Assembly: GCA_023392535.1 (NCBI GenBank)
Contig: JAEVYY010000024.1
Span: forward strand, 162,014 to 226,013
Source: Bacillota bacterium
GTDB lineage: Bacteria; Bacillota; Clostridia; Lachnospirales; Lachnospiraceae
Direction: 5' to 3'
Length of the DNA: 64,000 nucleotides
Position 1 is the stretch's first letter. Each line of letters starts with the position of its first letter. The notes below the pieces were generated by a model. It saw only the letters and a list, made by a program, of their open reading frames with translations. It searched no databases and was not told the origin of the DNA. Shown in pieces: positions 61,949-64,000 of this stretch. The position numbers and the translations under genes are program-made.

Positions 61949-62215
61949 TTATATTGTTTTCCAACGCTTAAGTGTCGGAAAAAACTCTTTCATCCCATTA
62001 CGAGCTTCCTCTTTTGTCATACCAGAATTAGCTGTAACCATGTTTGGAATACAGAATTCAATCATTTCATCCATTGTGCAATTACTTGTAAATGCACCAT
62101 TTTCAAAACAATATTTGCAATAGTCCTCATTTGTACTACCGTCTGCATTCTTTCCATACATTTCATCGGTATCACCCATCGGCATACCACAACACTCACA
62201 AAATTTCTTGTCCAT
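61949..62215 (-). CDS. Putative zinc-ribbon protein
   Basis: The 88-residue protein has an N-terminal zinc ribbon (FCECCGMPM and DYCKYCFENG) followed by a helical tail. Proteins of this kind are often annotated as zinc-ribbon domain proteins with a role in stress responses; function is unproven. AGAGGATTAAAG precedes the ATG at 62215. It lies just downstream of the WYL regulator gene, next to a dyad that also lies upstream of that regulator. Confidence 0.78.
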   Translation of the reverse strand: MDKKFCECCGMPMGDTDEMYGKNADGSTNEDYCKYCFENGAFTSNCTMDEMIEFCIPNMVTANSGMTKEEARNGMKEFFPTLKRWKTI

Positions 62216-62274
62216 CTTTAATCCTCTCATAATAAAATTTGTCTAGCTATGATAGAATAATAACACACAAACTC

Positions 62275-62289
62275 TGACACCCTATGTCA
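62275..62289 (-). promoter_or_regulatory. Operator-like dyad before zinc-ribbon/DfsB genes
   Basis: TGACACCCTATGTCA overlaps the WYL stop codon and includes, on the minus strand, a TTGACA -35 box (62285-62290). A clear -10 at the right spacing is lacking. It matches the dyad at 63224-63238 in 13 of 15 positions, including the flanking AAGGTT. Confidence 0.6.
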
Positions 62290-63183
62290 AGGTTTATACT
62301 TTTCATAAATTTTCTTTGCTTGCTCAAATAAGACCTTACGCAAATAGGCCGGCTCTAACACTTCAATATACGATCCAAAGGAAAGAAGATACCCTATTAG
62401 CCATGCATCCTCCGGCATATAGGCCATAACAATAAAATCACCATTTTCTTGCTCTGTTAGCTCATCGTGTTCAAACTCGTCATAAACACGATAAGCCATT
62501 TCTTTAGGAACTCGGAGTACTATTTTGTTATAAGAGTTCTGCCCTTCTGTGTATGAATCCGGAAATTCAACAGGAATAAAATCCTCATTCAAAAGTTTGC
62601 AGTCGATAATTCGATTTATTTTAAAAAGGCGAAAGTCATTTTTATCTGTGCAATAGGCTTTCACATACCATTCCTTTGATTTGTAGTAGAGCTTTAGAGG
62701 GTGGATTTTTCTCGTTGTTTTCTTTGAGTAGGTACTTACATAAACAATAGTTACGACTTTGTGCGTAATAGCTGCCTTTTTCAATAGCATAAACTTCTCG
62801 TTATCTTGTGCTCTGCTACCCCAACGACTAAAATCAACTTCATACAAATTTTCTGATTGTGTGTTAAAAAGTGCAGAGAGTTTTGTCAGTAATTCTTTTT
62901 CATAGGTATTTGTTATAACGGATAAACTCTGCAACGCAAATAATATATCTTGCTTTTCTTTATCCGAAAAAAAAGCTTTATCTATTACATAATTATCAAG
63001 AATTTGTATTCCACCATTTCTGCCTGTTGTTACATAAATAGGAATTCCGACACTACTAATCACATCGATATCTCGATAAATCGTTCTAACAGAAACCTCA
63101 AATTTTTCCGCTAATTCTGGAGCAGTAACACGTCCTTTCTCTAAGATAAAGTAGACAATCTTAAACAGCCGACTTTCCTTCAA
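62287..63183 (-). CDS. YafY-like WYL-domain transcriptional regulator
   Basis: The 298-residue protein has an N-terminal DeoR/HTH_11-like winged helix (VTAPELAEKFEVSVRTIYRD) and a central WYL domain (IHPLKLYYKSKEWYVKAYCT) that may bind ligands or nucleic acid ends. The C-terminal part is the WCX region. A dyad within its promoter suggests autoregulation, and the near-identical dyad before the zinc-ribbon gene makes that operon a likely target. WYL regulators control diverse systems; the inducer is unknown. Confidence 0.88.
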   Translation of the reverse strand: MKESRLFKIVYFILEKGRVTAPELAEKFEVSVRTIYRDIDVISSVGIPIYVTTGRNGGIQILDNYVIDKAFFSDKEKQDILFALQSLSVITNTYEKELLTKLSALFNTQSENLYEVDFSRWGSRAQDNEKFMLLKKAAITHKVVTIVYVSTYSKKTTRKIHPLKLYYKSKEWYVKAYCTDKNDFRLFKINRIIDCKLLNEDFIPVEFPDSYTEGQNSYNKIVLRVPKEMAYRVYDEFEHDELTEQENGDFIVMAYMPEDAWLIGYLLSFGSYIEVLEPAYLRKVLFEQAKKIYEKYKP

Positions 63184-63210
63184 ACAATCACCTCCTACTA
63201 CCGTAATTAT

Positions 63211-63239
63211 AGTATATTAACCATGACACCATGTGTCAA
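63211..63239 (-). promoter_or_regulatory. Promoter of the WYL gene with operator-like dyad
   Basis: TTGACA (63234-63239) and TATACT (63211-63216) are 17 bp apart on the minus strand. TGACACCATGTGTCA (63224-63238) covers the -35 box and much of the spacer. Confidence 0.75.
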
Positions 63240-63298
63240 GGTTCTGGAGTAATGGAATAATAACTTTAATTGTTGGAAGCAATTAAACAGTAAATGCA

Positions 63299-63327
63299 AC
63301 TAAAAAAACCCCAGTTAATACTGGGGT
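63299..63327 (-). terminator. Terminator after the GNAT gene
   Basis: ACCCCAGT (63308-63315) pairs with ACTGGGGT (63320-63327) around four bases, and seven T residues follow on the minus strand. Confidence 0.9.
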
Positions 63328-63372
63328 AAGGATTTTAAATATTATGGTGCCTCCGGTTATACCCAAAATGAC

Positions 63373-63816
63373 TTATGATAATTTCATGTATAAAATAGGA
63401 TATGGTCTGCCTTGTTCATCCGTCTCAGTTCTTTTGTAAACTTGAAATCCCATGCGTTCGTAAAACCCCCTTGCTTGTGGGTTTTGTTCATTTACCCCTA
63501 ACTCGTTAATGGAGTATTCCTTAATACCGTATTCAATCAATTTTTTCCCCAAGCCAAGTCCACGTTCTTTGGGAGCTATAAATAACATTTCAAGTTTTTG
63601 TTTATCTATCCCCATAAATGCAATCGGAACACCGTTCTCATTCTCAGTAATAATTAAATGAGATATATCGGTTACTGCCTGTGGAATATATTTTTGTATA
63701 TTGTTTATTTCTAAGTCTGATAAAAATAAATGTGTTTCTTTCACAGAATCTTTCCAGACCTTCATAAGCTGCGCTATCAGTATTGAATTTCGGTCTTCCA
63801 CTTTGATGATTTTCAT
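63373..63816 (-). CDS. GNAT family N-acetyltransferase
   Basis: The 147-residue protein has the acetyl-CoA-binding segment LFIAPKERGLGLGKKLIEYG and the C-terminal NEQNPQARGFYERMGFQVYK of the GNAT fold. It moves an acetyl group to an unknown amine. Length is typical. It lies between the WYL regulator promoter and the tRNA-Leu gene, and it has its own terminator. Confidence 0.88.
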   Translation of the reverse strand: MKIIKVEDRNSILIAQLMKVWKDSVKETHLFLSDLEINNIQKYIPQAVTDISHLIITENENGVPIAFMGIDKQKLEMLFIAPKERGLGLGKKLIEYGIKEYSINELGVNEQNPQARGFYERMGFQVYKRTETDEQGRPYPILYMKLS

Positions 63817-63870
63817 ACTTTTTCCTTCTTGTTATATAAATAATGTATATTTTCCCTGATTTTATCATAA

Positions 63871-63917
63871 AGAAAACAAAAAGTCATGTATGAGTTCAAA
63901 CCCTCATACATGACTTT
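63871..63917 (-). terminator. Terminator after tRNA-Leu
   Basis: AAAGTCATGTATGAG pairs with CTCATACATGACTTT as a 15-bp perfect stem, and on the minus strand TTGTTTTC follows. It lies 7 bp after the tRNA 3' end. Confidence 0.9.
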
Positions 63918-63924
63918 GATTTGA

Positions 63925-64000
63925 TGCCGGCAGCGGGACTTGAACCCGCACGTGGTTGCCCACAACAGATTTTGAGTCTGCCTCGTCTGCCATTCCGACA
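63925..64000 (-). tRNA. tRNA-Leu (anticodon CAA), partial
   Basis: On the minus strand the fold shows the anticodon loop CTCAAAA (anticodon CAA, for UUG codons), a long variable arm (class II), the T arm with GCGGG/CCCGC around TTCAAGT, and the acceptor 3' strand TGCCGGC plus discriminator A. CCA is not encoded. The first few bases of the 5' acceptor strand lie beyond the window end. Confidence 0.93.

Noticed and set aside
1..64000. CRISPR array, prophage or transposon
   Set aside because: No regular repeat-spacer pattern, integrase, transposase or phage structural gene is visible; the only clear repeat is the hairpin element at 26.6 kb.

Overview
The window looks like a chromosomal segment of a low-GC, Gram-positive, anaerobic Firmicute, most likely from Lachnospiraceae (Clostridium cluster XIVa). 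This rests on gene order (rnc-smc-ftsY, ylxM-ffh-rpsP-khpA-rimM-trmD-rplS-rbgA-rnhB-ylqG-ylqH), on strong AGGAGG-type ribosome binding sites, on sigma-A promoters with 17-bp spacers, on acetate formation by ackA-pta, and on families common in that group (UPF0210, DUF512 radical SAM, DUF6273, MecA). The species cannot be named from the sequence alone. Most genes lie on the minus strand.

Layout. 1-9 kb is an accessory region: a GT2-GtrA glycosyltransferase, two tail-to-tail MATE exporters (one in an apparent BlaI/BlaR1-type operon with a near-ideal promoter and operator), a CE2-type SGNH esterase and a DUF3810 membrane metalloprotease-like protein. 9-13 kb holds an aldo/keto reductase, NudC and YitT in a row, then a transglutaminase-like secreted protein. 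13-18 kb is gpsA-plsY-der-DUF512. prs, a chemoreceptor and a two-component system follow (18-25 kb).

25-44 kb is the ribosome, secretion and chromosome block. In transcriptional order on the minus strand it runs plsX-acpP, rnc-smc-ftsY, ilvA-yitT, ylxM-ffh-rpsP-khpA-rimM-trmD, rplS, lepB-rbgA-lepB-rnhB-ylqG-ylqH-yraN-pgeF. Several internal promoters and terminators split it. ilvA has a T-box-like leader with an isoleucine specifier, and an unusual repeated hairpin element sits between the ylqG-like and ylqH-like genes.

44-50 kb holds DUF177-rpmF, pta-ackA and tmcAL; the last makes acetyl-cytidine in tRNA from acetate. 50-58 kb holds UPF0210 and ACT genes, a metallo-beta-lactamase-fold hydrolase, a large FtsA-like ATPase, coaE, polA and a zf-HC2 anti-sigma-like protein. 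The last 6 kb is accessory again: mecA, a pentapeptide-repeat protein, a DUF6273 protein divergent from an XRE regulator, a WYL regulator next to a zinc-ribbon/DfsB pair with a shared operator-like dyad, a GNAT acetyltransferase, and a tRNA-Leu(CAA) cut by the window edge.

I found no CRISPR array, prophage, transposase or clear novel defence locus. The items most worth a second look are the repeated hairpin element (26.55-26.72 kb), the T-box-like ilvA leader without an obvious canonical antiterminator (37.9-38.1 kb), the duplicated dyad around the WYL gene (62.3 and 63.2 kb), and the BlaR1-like sensor with a non-beta-lactam-type ectodomain in an apparent operon with a MATE exporter.
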